48,865 nt of DNA. Origin: an uncultured Pelagibacteraceae bacterium. GTDB taxonomy: Bacteria; Pseudomonadota; Alphaproteobacteria; Pelagibacterales; Pelagibacteraceae. The notes below the pieces were generated by a model that had not been told where the DNA came from, did no database searches, and saw nothing but the letters and a program-made list of their open reading frames with translations. Below are positions 1-9,006 of this stretch, piece after piece. Position 1 is the stretch's first letter. Every line of letters starts with the position of its first letter. The position numbers and the translations under genes are program-made. Location of the stretch: assembly GCA_902541825.1 (NCBI GenBank), contig CACBRY010000004.1, positions 1-48,865 on the forward strand. The letters are read 5' to 3'.

Positions 1-2
1 GA

Positions 3-560
3 TTATAAATCTTCGATTTTTTCTTTAGAATCTTTATATGTTTTTTCATTTGGAAAAACTTTCAGTAAGTAATTACTACCTTTTTCAAGATATGGAAAGG
101 TGTATGATTTGTTTAAATTTAATGGCCATTTGTCATAATTATACACGATATGCACTCCTGAAAATATACATATGGAGATAATATACGCTCGAATAAATCC
201 AAAAAAGAATCCAAAAATAGTATCTAAACTTCCTATACCAGTATATTTGATTGCACTACTTATCCCTTTATTAATCAACAATATTAAAAAGATAACTATA
301 ATAAAGATTGTTATTCCAAGTCCTACATCAAGTACATATTCATTATCTATAATATTTTTTACATATGGTTTTAATCTTGGAAATAATATCAAAGTGAAAA
401 TATATGCTAATAACCACTTTGACATTGAAAGTATACTCAAGACAAACCCTTTTCTATAACACTTTATTAGTGAAAGAATAGTTATCAATATATAGATTAA
501 ATCAATCGCAGAAATTAAATTAAAAATTTCTCCAAAAAGTTCTAGAGTTATTTCAAACAT
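3..560 (-). CDS. cvpA: CvpA family inner-membrane protein
   Basis: The 185-residue protein has four hydrophobic segments, at about residues 17-31, 42-60, 80-97 and 115-140, and a short polar C-terminus. Two regions look like CvpA: an Asp followed by a helix ending in a Gly-Phe-Val turn (20-40) and the stretch LDTIFGFFFGFIRA (112-125), matching the usual LD-x-xx-G-xxFG-xx-R pattern. CvpA proteins were named for a role in colicin V production; their general function is unsettled and membrane or envelope homeostasis is suspected. It is the last gene of the minus-strand rpsF-to-cvpA run, 6 bases after the exporter gene, and is complete. In other Proteobacteria cvpA often precedes purF, which may lie beyond the window edge (inference). 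Confidence 0.8.
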   Translation of the reverse strand: MFEITLELFGEIFNLISAIDLIYILITILSLIKCYRKGFVLSILSMSKWLLAYIFTLILFPRLKPYVKNIIDNEYVLDVGLGITIFIIVIFLILLINKGISSAIKYTGIGSLDTIFGFFFGFIRAYIISICIFSGVHIVYNYDKWPLNLNKSYTFPYLEKGSNYLLKVFPNEKTYKDSKEKIEDL

Positions 561-566
561 ATATTC

Positions 567-2951
567 TTATTTTCCAAATGGCTTAAAAACTAATATTAAA
601 GATGGAAGTAAAGTTAAAACAGAAATCATTGCAAATAACATTGCTAATCCTGTGAAAATTCCAAAATAGATTGTAGGTATGAATTTAGATAACACTAAAA
701 TAGAAAAACCAAAGACTATTGTTATAGATGTATTTAAGATTGCAACACCAACTGTTGAATGACAAGTTTTTATCGTTTTTTTATAGTCATTAATTTTGTT
801 GAACTCTTCTTTAAATCTGTAGATATAATGTATGCTGTTATCAACCGCTATACCTATTGTAATAGCAGCAATTGTTATAGTCATCATATCTAAAGGTATC
901 TCTAGTATACCTATTATTCCTAAAATAAAGAATGCTGCAATAAAGTTTGGGACAACTCCAATTAAAGATAGTTTAATATTCTTAAATAAAATAACAAACA
1001 TTCCAAAAATACCCAGCATGACAAGTCCCAAGGTAAGAATTTGAGATTTAAACAAACTTTGTAATAAATTATTGAATAAGATCATCACCCCAGCTAATTT
1101 GTATCGATCCTCGTTTAATCCAAATTCGTTTTGTAGATCGAAATTTATTTTTTTGATAAGCTCATTTCTTTTAAGATCTTTTTGGGAGTCAATTATTCTT
1201 AAACTTATTCGAGCCTCGTTATCTTTTATTGAAATATAAGGATCAACTATCTCAGTTTTGATATTTTCAGGAATTTTAGTATATAAAACACCCATCTCTA
1301 AAGTCCCAAGAGGTTTATTATTATTTAATTGAGTTGCAACATCAACTATTGATGAAAAGGATAAAACTTTTCCTATCTGAGGAAGACTATCAAGATAATT
1401 ATGTATGTTAGAAATTGTTTCTATTTTATCTTTTGTAAACCAATACTTGTCATCATTTTTTTCTTCATCGCCCCAATCCTCAAATTCGTCATCTCCTTCT
1501 AATTTATCTTCTTTTTTTTCTGGAAACTTCAAAATTACTTCTAGTGGTGTTGTTCCACCTAGTTTTTCATCAATTAATTTCATACCTTTATAAATTTCTG
1601 TCTTTTTACTAAAATAATTTATAAAACTATTTTCAACCTCTAATTTGCTTATCCCAGTTATACTCAAAATAATTACTATCCCAGTTATTATAAAAACTTG
1701 ATTTTTAAAATTAATAGAAATTTTTCCTAAAAAAGAAGTTATTTTGGAGTCAACTTCCTCTTTGTAAAAAGTTTTATTATCTTTTAAAAAACTTAATAAA
1801 CTTGGAAGTAGGGTAAAAGTAATAACAAATGATGTTATTAATCCAAAAGTCATCATCAAACCAAAATCTATAACTGGTTTGATTTCACTAAAAATTAAAG
1901 ATAAAAAAGCAATTATAGTTGTTAAAGCAGTATATAGGATTGGCCAGAACATTTTTTTTGTCGTTAAAGAAATTATTTCATGATTATTTTTGTTAGGATA
2001 AATCTTTCTTAACTGAATAAATCTTGTGCTCATATGAATATTCATCGCCATAGTTAAAATTAACATCAGTGCAATAAAGTTTGACGAAATTACAGTTACT
2101 TTCCAGCCAATCAGGCCTAGAAGACCCATCATAATTATAACTGAAAAGAAACAACTACTTATTGGAACCACTACCCAAATTAAATTTCTAAAAATAAACC
2201 ATAAGGTTGCAATAATAAATGCAAGTACACCCAAACCAAAAACAATGATATCACTTTTAATAAAAGTCATCATGTCATCAGCAATCATTGGTATTCCACC
2301 CAAATAAATTTTTCCTATGTCATCGTAACTTTTGATTACTTCTCTAATTTCTAAGATATTATTGTGATTATTTTTTTTTATTTGATCTTTAAATATTTGT
2401 ATCTCTTTATCTGATTTACCTTCAACATCTTCCAATTTTTGATTTTCTTTTATGTTGACAATTATTCCACTTGTCTTGCCATCTTCACTAATAACAAAAT
2501 TTCTAAAAACTGGACTTGCTAAAATTTCTGCAAAACCTCTTTCTTTATCAACACCTTCATCTTTGAGTGTTTTAAAATTTAAAAGTCTTTCTTGAAGAGG
2601 AGCATCAGAATTATCCAATAGAGGTATATCTAAAAGAGTAATAACACTATGTACCCAATCTAAACTTTGGAGTTTATATTTTAAACTAAGGAGATTATTA
2701 ATCCCACTGTCGGATACCATATTATCATTAGGTGTATGAGTTAAAACAAGAAACTCTTTTGAACCATATCTATTTGTTACTTCTTTTAAGTATTCAAGAT
2801 CAGGGTCACCCTCTATTAGCAGTGTTTCTGATGATGCATCAAGCCTAAAATCTTTAGAGTAATAGCCAAAACTAATTAAGGCGATTAATAAAATAATCAA
2901 TATAGATTTAGGATTTTTTAAGACTGTATTTTGGTATAAATGATCCATCAT
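567..2951 (-). CDS. RND superfamily exporter (MMPL/SSD-type)
   Basis: The 794-residue protein shows the duplicated RND layout. A first membrane helix (about 14-28) is followed by a large soluble domain (about 40-225) and five helices (about 230-390); then a further helix (about 415-432), a second soluble domain (about 435-640) and a final helix cluster (about 645-790). This is the shape of MMPL or sterol-sensing-domain exporters, including the hopanoid-associated HpnN type, rather than the 1000-residue drug pumps. Such proteins use the proton gradient to move lipids or other hydrophobic molecules. Substrate is unknown here and no partner periplasmic adaptor is adjacent. The second soluble domain carries a strongly acidic loop near residues 485-500. 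It lies 19 bases after dnaB and 6 before cvpA, so co-transcription is likely. Confidence 0.8.
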   Translation of the reverse strand: MMDHLYQNTVLKNPKSILIILLIALISFGYYSKDFRLDASSETLLIEGDPDLEYLKEVTNRYGSKEFLVLTHTPNDNMVSDSGINNLLSLKYKLQSLDWVHSVITLLDIPLLDNSDAPLQERLLNFKTLKDEGVDKERGFAEILASPVFRNFVISEDGKTSGIIVNIKENQKLEDVEGKSDKEIQIFKDQIKKNNHNNILEIREVIKSYDDIGKIYLGGIPMIADDMMTFIKSDIIVFGLGVLAFIIATLWFIFRNLIWVVVPISSCFFSVIIMMGLLGLIGWKVTVISSNFIALMLILTMAMNIHMSTRFIQLRKIYPNKNNHEIISLTTKKMFWPILYTALTTIIAFLSLIFSEIKPVIDFGLMMTFGLITSFVITFTLLPSLLSFLKDNKTFYKEEVDSKITSFLGKISINFKNQVFIITGIVIILSITGISKLEVENSFINYFSKKTEIYKGMKLIDEKLGGTTPLEVILKFPEKKEDKLEGDDEFEDWGDEEKNDDKYWFTKDKIETISNIHNYLDSLPQIGKVLSFSSIVDVATQLNNNKPLGTLEMGVLYTKIPENIKTEIVDPYISIKDNEARISLRIIDSQKDLKRNELIKKINFDLQNEFGLNEDRYKLAGVMILFNNLLQSLFKSQILTLGLVMLGIFGMFVILFKNIKLSLIGVVPNFIAAFFILGIIGILEIPLDMMTITIAAITIGIAVDNSIHYIYRFKEEFNKINDYKKTIKTCHSTVGVAILNTSITIVFGFSILVLSKFIPTIYFGIFTGLAMLFAMISVLTLLPSLILVFKPFGK

Positions 2952-2970
2952 TTATCCAATATATTGTATA

Positions 2971-4389
2971 TTAATTATTTTGAGTATCTTTAAATTTTGT
3001 AAATCTTTCTTCAAACTCAAGAGTTACTTTACCAATGGGGCCGTGTCGTTGTTTCCCAATGATAATTTCAGCTAAATGTGCAACCTCATTCATCTTTGCT
3101 TGCCATTCAGCATGCTCTACCGTTGCTTCTCTCGGCTCTTTTCTTTGCAGATAATACCCTTCTCTGTAAACAAACATAACTACGTCTGCATCTTGCTCTA
3201 TTGAGCCAGATTCTCTTAAATCTGCAAGCTGAGGTTTATGATCATCTCTCTGTTCAACCTGTCGAGATAATTGTGATAATGCAAGAACAGGCACACCCAG
3301 CTCCTTAGCAATGGCTTTTAAACCTTGTGTAATTTGAGAGATTTCTTGGACTCTGCCGTCCTTATTATTATATGAACCTTTCATTAATTGTATGTAGTCA
3401 ACAACTATCAAGTCTAATCCATGCAACCTTTTTATTCTTCTTGCCCTATTGCTCATCGCAGCAATACTTATTGCTGGTGTTTCATCAATGAATAAAGGGA
3501 GTTCTGATATATTTTTAGAGGTTTCTAAAAACTGATCGAATTGTTCATCTGAAATTCTACCTCTCCTTATATCATTTGAGCCGATTCTTGCTTGCTCTGA
3601 AATAATTCTTGTTGATAGTTGTTCTGAAGACATTTCTAGTGAGAAAAAAGCAACTGATGATTTTGAACCATTCTCCTGAATTTTTTGGGCTGCATTAAAA
3701 GCAATATTAGTTGCAAGAGATGTTTTACCCATTGAAGGTCGTCCAGCTATGATGATTAAATCAGATTGATGAAGTCCACCCAATCTATCATCTAAATCTC
3801 TTAAACCAGTTGGCACACCAACTATTCCTCCCTCGTTTTTATATGCTGCTGAAGCCATCTCAATTGTTTGTTTCATGGCGTCATCAAATTTTATTAAAGA
3901 TGAACTAAAAGATCCTTTTTCGGCTAAATCGTAAAGTAACTTTTCTGAGGTCTCAATAATATTTTGACCATTGGTTTCGAGATCATTTTCTTTAGCATCA
4001 TCTATTATTTTTTCTGAGATCTTGATTAACTCTCTTCTTACATACATATCGTATATAATTTTTGAGTACTCAATTGCCTGTCTTACCGAGGTAGAAAACT
4101 TCGTAATTTTAACTAAGTATTCTGGGACGTTTAGTTCATCCTTCTCATTTTCAAAATAATTCTTTAATGTTATGGGATTAGCAAGCATACCTTTGTAGAT
4201 CATATTTTCGATAGCATCAAAAATTTTTTGATGCATCGGATCATAGAAATTAATATTTGAAATAATGGTATTAACTTCGTCAAATATTTCGTTGGTGACT
4301 AAAATTGATCCTATAACCGCTTGTTCTGCTTCAATATTATTTGGTAATTCTTTATAAGTTTCTTTGACAATACTTAAGTTATTTTCCAT
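2971..4389 (-). CDS. dnaB: Replicative DNA helicase DnaB
   Basis: The 472-residue protein is the hexameric 5'-3' helicase that opens the replication fork and recruits primase. The N-terminal helical domain begins with the typical PNNIEAEQAVIGSIL (16-30) and runs to about 120. The RecA-like motor follows a linker: Walker A is GRPSMGKTS (216-224), Walker B is the LIVVDYIQLM stretch, and ALSQLSRQVEQR plus the ADLRESGSIEQDAD arginine-finger region are intact. Length is normal for DnaB and no intein interrupts the P-loop. It follows rplI after 68 AT-rich bases, the common rpsF-rpsR-rplI-dnaB order. No dnaB paralogue or phage context is seen, so this is the chromosomal copy. Confidence 0.97.
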   Translation of the reverse strand: MENNLSIVKETYKELPNNIEAEQAVIGSILVTNEIFDEVNTIISNINFYDPMHQKIFDAIENMIYKGMLANPITLKNYFENEKDELNVPEYLVKITKFSTSVRQAIEYSKIIYDMYVRRELIKISEKIIDDAKENDLETNGQNIIETSEKLLYDLAEKGSFSSSLIKFDDAMKQTIEMASAAYKNEGGIVGVPTGLRDLDDRLGGLHQSDLIIIAGRPSMGKTSLATNIAFNAAQKIQENGSKSSVAFFSLEMSSEQLSTRIISEQARIGSNDIRRGRISDEQFDQFLETSKNISELPLFIDETPAISIAAMSNRARRIKRLHGLDLIVVDYIQLMKGSYNNKDGRVQEISQITQGLKAIAKELGVPVLALSQLSRQVEQRDDHKPQLADLRESGSIEQDADVVMFVYREGYYLQRKEPREATVEHAEWQAKMNEVAHLAEIIIGKQRHGPIGKVTLEFEERFTKFKDTQNN

Positions 4390-4457
4390 TAAGGATTATA
4401 TTACAGCAAATGAAAAACTTTTAAATTTTAAAAAAACCTGTGGATGAATTTGTATAA

Positions 4458-4916
4458 TTATTGAATAGTTTCTGCAGAATTTACGATGATCAATATTTCA
4501 GCCTCAACTTCTGAGTGCAAATAAACTTTTACTTTAAATTTTCCAATAGATTTGATTTCTTTTACCGGCTGTATCATTGAGGGTTTTATCTCAATTTGAC
4601 TTTTTTCATAAATTATTTTTGAAATTTCGGTTGGTTTTACTGAACCGTATAATTCTTTATTTTCAGTACTAAGTTTTTTAATAGAATATTCTTTTTTATG
4701 GATTTTTTCAGAAATTTTTTTAGCGTTTTGTTTTTTTTCATCATCTTTTTTGGAAAGATCAGATTTGATTTTTTCGACCTGTTTAATATTTTCTTTAGAA
4801 GCATAAAGAGCTTTTTTGTTAGCTATTAAATAGTTTCTAGCAAAACCTCTTTTAACATCTATCACCTCTCCAATAGAACCTATTCTCTTCAAGTTTTCTA
4901 ATAATATTACTTTCAT
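4458..4916 (-). CDS. rplI: 50S ribosomal protein L9
   Basis: The 152-residue protein starts [19 protein letters not shown] and contains VKRGFARNYLIANKKAL, the L9 N-terminal rRNA-binding signature. A Lys/Glu-rich connecting helix (about 40-75) leads to a C-terminal domain. L9 binds domain V of 23S rRNA at the base of the L1 stalk and helps keep the reading frame. Its ATG overlaps the rpsR stop by one base (TAATG), so translation is probably coupled. It is slightly divergent but complete. Confidence 0.95.
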   Translation of the reverse strand: MKVILLENLKRIGSIGEVIDVKRGFARNYLIANKKALYASKENIKQVEKIKSDLSKKDDEKKQNAKKISEKIHKKEYSIKKLSTENKELYGSVKPTEISKIIYEKSQIEIKPSMIQPVKEIKSIGKFKVKVYLHSEVEAEILIIVNSAETIQ

Positions 4917-5188
4917 TAGATTAATGCCAAGTTTCTTGCTCTTTTAATTGATAAAGCAAGTTCCCTTTGTTTTTTTTGTGAAACATTTGTTATTCTAGAC
5001 GGAAGAATTTTTCCATTTTCTGATACATATTTCTTTAGTAACCTTACATTTTTATAGTCTATTTTAGGAGCTCCCTTAACCGATAGGGGACAATTTTTTT
5101 TAAATTTATACTTATTTGGTTGAAAAATACTTAATTTAGCAAAATTACTCTGCTTACTTTTTTTGTTCCCACTTTGTTTTTTTGGCAT
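4916..5188 (-). CDS. rpsR: 30S ribosomal protein S18
   Basis: The 90-residue protein has a basic N-terminal arm rich in Lys, Ser and Gln, then the conserved S18 core: [25 protein letters not shown] (about 44-68) and [17 protein letters not shown] at the end. S18 binds the platform of the 30S subunit as a heterodimer with S6, whose gene lies immediately upstream with only a 2-base gap. That spacing fits coupled synthesis of the pair. The N-terminal arm is somewhat longer and more basic than in E. coli S18; nothing else is unusual. Confidence 0.95.
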   Translation of the reverse strand: MPKKQSGNKKSKQSNFAKLSIFQPNKYKFKKNCPLSVKGAPKIDYKNVRLLKKYVSENGKILPSRITNVSQKKQRELALSIKRARNLALI

Positions 5189-5190
5189 AT

Positions 5191-5553
5191 CTAATTTTTA
5201 GTTTTTTCTTTTTTATCCGTTTTATCTAAGTCTTCATTTTTAGAAAAATAATTTGTATCAAGATCAAATTTTTTTACTCTAACAGTTAAATGTCTTAATA
5301 ATTTTTTATCAATCGCTTCATTTTTCTCTAATTGCTCTATTACTTTTCCTTTACCTTTTATTTTAAAGTGGATGAAGCTTCCCTTTTTATTTTTTTTAAT
5401 CAGGTAAGATAAGTTTAAAAGACCCCAATTTTCAGTTTTAATCACTTCACCCTCATTCTTTTCTACAATTTTAGAATATTTTTCAGTCAATTGTTTCAAT
5501 TCAGCTGGCGAGGTATCTTGTCTTGCTATAATTGTATGTTCGTATAAATTCAT
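5191..5553 (-). CDS. rpsF: 30S ribosomal protein S6
   Basis: The 120-residue protein begins [13 protein letters not shown] and has the ferredoxin-like S6 core, including the [26 protein letters not shown] region (about 35-60) and the LRHLTVRV strand near residue 90. The C-terminus is a charged tail of Asp, Lys and Thr, where some bacteria glutamylate S6; whether that happens here cannot be told. It is the first gene of the minus-strand ribosomal and replication run, 85 bases from the divergent fabD. Its leader contains the inverted repeat listed at 5574-5599. Confidence 0.95.
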   Translation of the reverse strand: MNLYEHTIIARQDTSPAELKQLTEKYSKIVEKNEGEVIKTENWGLLNLSYLIKKNKKGSFIHFKIKGKGKVIEQLEKNEAIDKKLLRHLTVRVKKFDLDTNYFSKNEDLDKTDKKEKTKN

Positions 5554-5573
5554 ATTTATTCTTTAATAAAAAG

Positions 5574-5599
5574 TGAGGATATACTATTATAAATCCTCA
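5574..5599. promoter_or_regulatory. Perfect 7-bp inverted repeat between rpsF and fabD
   Basis: TGAGGAT (5574-5580) and ATCCTCA (5593-5599) are perfect inverted repeats around a 12-base AT-rich centre, in the 85-base gap between divergent rpsF and fabD. Read on the minus strand, the loop contains an exact TATAAT and the repeat is followed by CTTTTTATT. It could be a dimeric-regulator operator over a promoter, or a weak leader hairpin before rpsF. It lacks the CCG-bearing hairpin reported for S6:S18 autoregulatory leaders in other bacteria. Confidence 0.4.
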
Positions 5600-5638
5600 A
5601 TTACAATAGTTAAATAAACAATAATTAAATAATTTTAA

Positions 5639-6565
5639 ATGTTTTCTGTAATTTTTCCCGGTCAAGGTTCACAAATAGTAGGTATGGGAAAAGAGTTTTT
5701 TGAGAAACATGAAATTGTAAAAAAATTATTTAAAGAAGCTGATGAAACTTTAGAATTCAATTTATCCAAACTTATTTTAGAAGGCCCGAGAGACAAATTA
5801 GATCTTACAGTAAACACTCAGCCAGCAATTTTTTTAATAAGTTATTCAATCTTTCAAGTAGTTAAAGAGGATTTCAACATAAATCTAAATAAAGCAAAAT
5901 ATTTTGCGGGACATTCATTAGGTGAATATTCAGCACTATCATGTGCTGGATATTTGGATTTTAGTGAAACTATTAAAATTTTAAGAGTAAGAGGACACGC
6001 TATGCAAAACTCAATGCCAAAAGGCGAGGGTGGTATGTTGGCAGTATTAGGATCAAGTATAGAAATAGTAGAAAAAATTTTGAAAGATAATAAAAATGAT
6101 TTTGAGGCTCAAGTTGCTAATGACAATTCAGATGGTCAAATTGTTATTAGTGGTAAAACTAAAGATTTACAAATCTTAAGCGAACTTTTAAAAGAAAAAA
6201 AAATAAAGAATATTAAATTACCAGTTAGTGCACCTTTTCATTGTAATTTAATGAATAAAGCTACTGAAGTAATGACAAAAGAACTGCAAAAAATTAATTT
6301 TAAACAATCTAAAAATATTCTTATTTCAAATGTAACTGCAGATGAAATTTCTAACATCAACGATTTAAAGAATCTTCTTATAAGCCAAATTGAAAAAAGA
6401 GTTAGATGGAGAGAGAGCATACTTAATATGATAAATAAGGGTGTTAGACAATTCATTGAAATTGGTCCAGGTAAGGTACTTTCTGGTCTAGTAAAAAGAA
6501 TTAATAAAGATGTAAAAATTTCTTCAATTAATAGTCAATCAGATATAGAAGGTTTAAGTATATGA
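5639..6565 (+). CDS. fabD: Malonyl-CoA:ACP transacylase
   Basis: The 308-residue enzyme moves malonyl groups from CoA to acyl carrier protein, supplying chain-extension units for fatty-acid synthesis. The N-terminal FPGQGSQ (6-12) is the family signature. GHSLGEYSA (91-99) carries the nucleophilic Ser93, and VSAPFHCNLM (about 196-205) carries the catalytic His. The C-terminal FIEIGPGKVL motif is also standard. It opens the plus-strand fabD-fabG-acpP-gmk run; its stop overlaps the fabG start (ATGA). No clear Shine-Dalgarno precedes the ATG; the upstream bases are nearly all A and T. Confidence 0.97.
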   Translation: MFSVIFPGQGSQIVGMGKEFFEKHEIVKKLFKEADETLEFNLSKLILEGPRDKLDLTVNTQPAIFLISYSIFQVVKEDFNINLNKAKYFAGHSLGEYSALSCAGYLDFSETIKILRVRGHAMQNSMPKGEGGMLAVLGSSIEIVEKILKDNKNDFEAQVANDNSDGQIVISGKTKDLQILSELLKEKKIKNIKLPVSAPFHCNLMNKATEVMTKELQKINFKQSKNILISNVTADEISNINDLKNLLISQIEKRVRWRESILNMINKGVRQFIEIGPGKVLSGLVKRINKDVKISSINSQSDIEGLSI

Positions 6566-7299
6566 ATGATTTAAAAAATAATAACATAATTGTAACTGGT
6601 GCAACAGGTGGAATTGGAAATTCTATAATAAAAAAATTTTATGATTTTGGAGCTAATATTTTAGCCACAGGAACTAAAAATGAAAAGTTAGATGAACTAA
6701 AAAAAAAATTTCAAAATATCAAGACATTTAAATTTGATATATCTCAAACTGATAATTTAGAAAATTTTATCGAAGATGCTACAAAACAACTTGGAGGTAA
6801 ACTTGATTGTATAGTAAATAATGCAGGTATTACTCAAGATAACTTAGCTATACGAATGAGTATAGATGAGTGGAAAAAAGTAATAGATATAAACCTTACC
6901 TCTACTTTTTTAATTAGCAAGTTTGCAATAAAAAAAATGCTTAAAAATAAAAAAGGTAAAATTATAAATATCACATCTGTTGTTGGACATACAGGAAATT
7001 TAGGCCAAACAAATTACACAGCTTCTAAAGCAGGAATTATTGCAATGTCTAAAAGTTTAGCAATAGAATATGCAAAAAAAAATATTAATATTAATTGTAT
7101 ATCACCAGGTTTTATCAAAACAGCAATGACAGATAAAATTGATGAAAAATTTAAAGAAATTATTATTTCTAAAATACCCTCTGCAAGACTAGGAGAACCT
7201 GAAGATGTAGCTAATGCAGTTATTTTTTTAGCATCTTCACATTCTGATTACATAAATGGAGAAACATTGCATGTAAATGGAGGCATGTATATGGCTTGA
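6562..7299 (+). CDS. fabG: 3-oxoacyl-ACP reductase
   Basis: The 245-residue short-chain dehydrogenase reduces beta-ketoacyl-ACP with NADPH in the elongation cycle. TGATGGIG (12-19) is the cofactor-binding turn, NNAG (86-89) stabilises the fold, and the catalytic set is Ser139, Tyr152 and Lys156. The C-terminal YINGETLHVNGGMYMA is characteristic of FabG rather than other dehydrogenases. Four-base overlap with fabD and the acpP gene 50 bases downstream place it firmly in the fatty-acid cluster. Confidence 0.95.
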   Translation: MNDLKNNNIIVTGATGGIGNSIIKKFYDFGANILATGTKNEKLDELKKKFQNIKTFKFDISQTDNLENFIEDATKQLGGKLDCIVNNAGITQDNLAIRMSIDEWKKVIDINLTSTFLISKFAIKKMLKNKKGKIINITSVVGHTGNLGQTNYTASKAGIIAMSKSLAIEYAKKNININCISPGFIKTAMTDKIDEKFKEIIISKIPSARLGEPEDVANAVIFLASSHSDYINGETLHVNGGMYMA

Positions 7300-7349
7300 C
7301 AATCTAGGTAATTAAACTATTAACGATTTATAACTAAAAAAGGATCGAT

Positions 7350-7589
7350 ATGTCAGAAGATGTTTCAAGTAAAGTTAAAAAAATTGTAGCTGATCATTTA
7401 GGAATTGATGAGTCAAAAGTAACTGAAGAGTCGAGTTTTATCGATGACTTAGGTGCTGATAGTTTAGATACAGTCGAGCTAGTCATGGCTTTTGAGGAAG
7501 AGTTTGGGTCTGAAATTTCTGATAGTGAAGCAGAAAAAATTTTAACAGTGGGTGATGCAGTCAAATTCATTGAAGGCAAAGCTAATTAA
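7350..7589 (+). CDS. acpP: Acyl carrier protein
   Basis: The 79-residue acidic protein carries acyl chains on a phosphopantetheine arm. [15 protein letters not shown] (33-47) is the attachment motif, with Ser38 as the modified residue. Helices I to IV and the acidic recognition helix II ([16 protein letters not shown]) are typical. A purine-rich AAAAAAGGATCG sits 5-10 bases before the ATG. It lies between fabG and gmk; fabF, often next in other bacteria, is not adjacent here. Confidence 0.97.
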   Translation: MSEDVSSKVKKIVADHLGIDESKVTEESSFIDDLGADSLDTVELVMAFEEEFGSEISDSEAEKILTVGDAVKFIEGKAN

Positions 7590-7599
7590 TAATTTTTAA

Positions 7600-8232
7600 A
7601 TGCCCTCATCAAAAGATGGGATAATGGTTATTTTATCTTCTCCTTCAGGAGCAGGCAAAACTACTCTAGTAAATTTGCTTTCAAAGCAAAATAATTATGA
7701 AATTTCTATATCACATACAACAAGACAACCAAGACCAGGGGAGATTCCAAATAAAGATTATTTCTTTGTAAATGATTTAGAGTTTAAAAGACTTATTAAT
7801 AATCAAGAGTTTTTAGAGTACGCTAAAGTTTTTAATAATTATTACGGGACAACAAGAACCCCGATCATTGATAGTCTAAATAAAGGAAAAAATGTTTTAT
7901 TTGATATTGATTGGCAAGGCGCTGATCAAATCAGAAATAAAAAATTAGATTATAAATTAATTACTTTTTTCATTTTGCCACCTAGTAAAGAGATTTTATT
8001 TGAAAGACTTTCAAATAGAGACATGAAAGACAAACTTATTGTTGATGAAAGAATGCAGCAGTTTGAGAGAGATGTTCTTCATTGGATAAACTATGATTAT
8101 GTAGTAATTAATGATAAATTGAATAATTGTTACTTGAAAATTAAAAGTTTAATAGATGCTGAAATAAACAATGGATCAAAAGATTATGACTCCAATTATA
8201 TTAGAAATCACATAGAAAAGCTAACTTCTTAA
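7600..8232 (+). CDS. gmk: Guanylate kinase
   Basis: The 210-residue enzyme phosphorylates GMP to GDP using ATP. The P-loop is [10 protein letters not shown] (13-22), followed by [11 protein letters not shown] (about 38-48), the GMP-binding segment, and YGTTRTPI and [10 protein letters not shown] further on. The lid region around [10 protein letters not shown] is present. The first ATG at 7600 lies 10 bases after the acpP stop; an in-frame Met at residue 9 is an alternative start. The last 12 bases overlap the convergent rsmA gene. Confidence 0.95.
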   Translation: MPSSKDGIMVILSSPSGAGKTTLVNLLSKQNNYEISISHTTRQPRPGEIPNKDYFFVNDLEFKRLINNQEFLEYAKVFNNYYGTTRTPIIDSLNKGKNVLFDIDWQGADQIRNKKLDYKLITFFILPPSKEILFERLSNRDMKDKLIVDERMQQFERDVLHWINYDYVVINDKLNNCYLKIKSLIDAEINNGSKDYDSNYIRNHIEKLTS

Positions 8233-9006
8233 GTTCTCATACTCTTTGGTCAATTCAAAATAAGTTTCAAAATCTAAATTTTGAGGCCTTGAATTAAGAT
8301 CAATACCAATTTTTGAGGCAATACTAATATTTTCATTAAATAATTGAAAATAAGGTTTTTTAATCATTTTTCTTCTGTGCATGAAAAATATTCTCGTAAT
8401 TTTTTCCAAATTTTTTGAATTTTTTAATGAGAAAAAATTTTTTTTTGGTTTAAAAAACAAAACACTACTTTCAATTTTAGGCTGAGGCTGAAAACTTAAT
8501 GGACTTATGTCACATATCTTTTTTATATCTAATCTCCAATTAGCTAAAATTGTTAGTCTTCCATAATTTTTGGTATTAAAACTGGATATTATTCTGTCTG
8601 CTACCTCTTTTTGAAACATAAGTATGAGGGAATCAAACCATATTTTTTCTTTGAGGTTTAATATCCATTTACATAAGATTTCAGTTGATATATTATAGGG
8701 TAGATTACCAAAGACTGTTAAAGTTTTATCGCTCAATAAGTTTTCATTTATTTTTAAAATATCTTTATTGATGACTTCAATTTTATCTCTAAATTTTTTT
8801 TTAAGAAGTAACGCTAAGTTATCATCTTTTTCAATAACCAAAACCTTTTCTGGATTCCTTGATAAAATTCCCTCAGTTAAATTTCCAGTACCAGGACCTA
8901 TCTCTAAGATATTCTTATTTTCTAATTCAAGAATACTTACTATTTTAGTAATTATTTTTTTATCTATAAGAAAGTTTTGTCCAAGGCTTTTTTTAGCCCT
9001 CATCAT
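8221..9006 (-). CDS. rsmA: 16S rRNA dimethyladenosine transferase RsmA/KsgA
   Basis: The 261-residue methyltransferase dimethylates two adjacent adenosines in helix 45 near the 3' end of 16S rRNA, a late step in small-subunit assembly. [12 protein letters not shown] (4-15) is the family start, [10 protein letters not shown] is the S-adenosylmethionine site, and [12 protein letters not shown] carries the NLPY catalytic motif. Two consecutive ATGs occur; the first overlaps the pdxA stop (ATGA), suggesting coupled translation. It is the last gene of the lptF-to-rsmA run and its end overlaps gmk by 12 bases. Confidence 0.96.
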   Translation of the reverse strand: MMRAKKSLGQNFLIDKKIITKIVSILELENKNILEIGPGTGNLTEGILSRNPEKVLVIEKDDNLALLLKKKFRDKIEVINKDILKINENLLSDKTLTVFGNLPYNISTEILCKWILNLKEKIWFDSLILMFQKEVADRIISSFNTKNYGRLTILANWRLDIKKICDISPLSFQPQPKIESSVLFFKPKKNFFSLKNSKNLEKITRIFFMHRRKMIKKPYFQLFNENISIASKIGIDLNSRPQNLDFETYFELTKEYENLRS

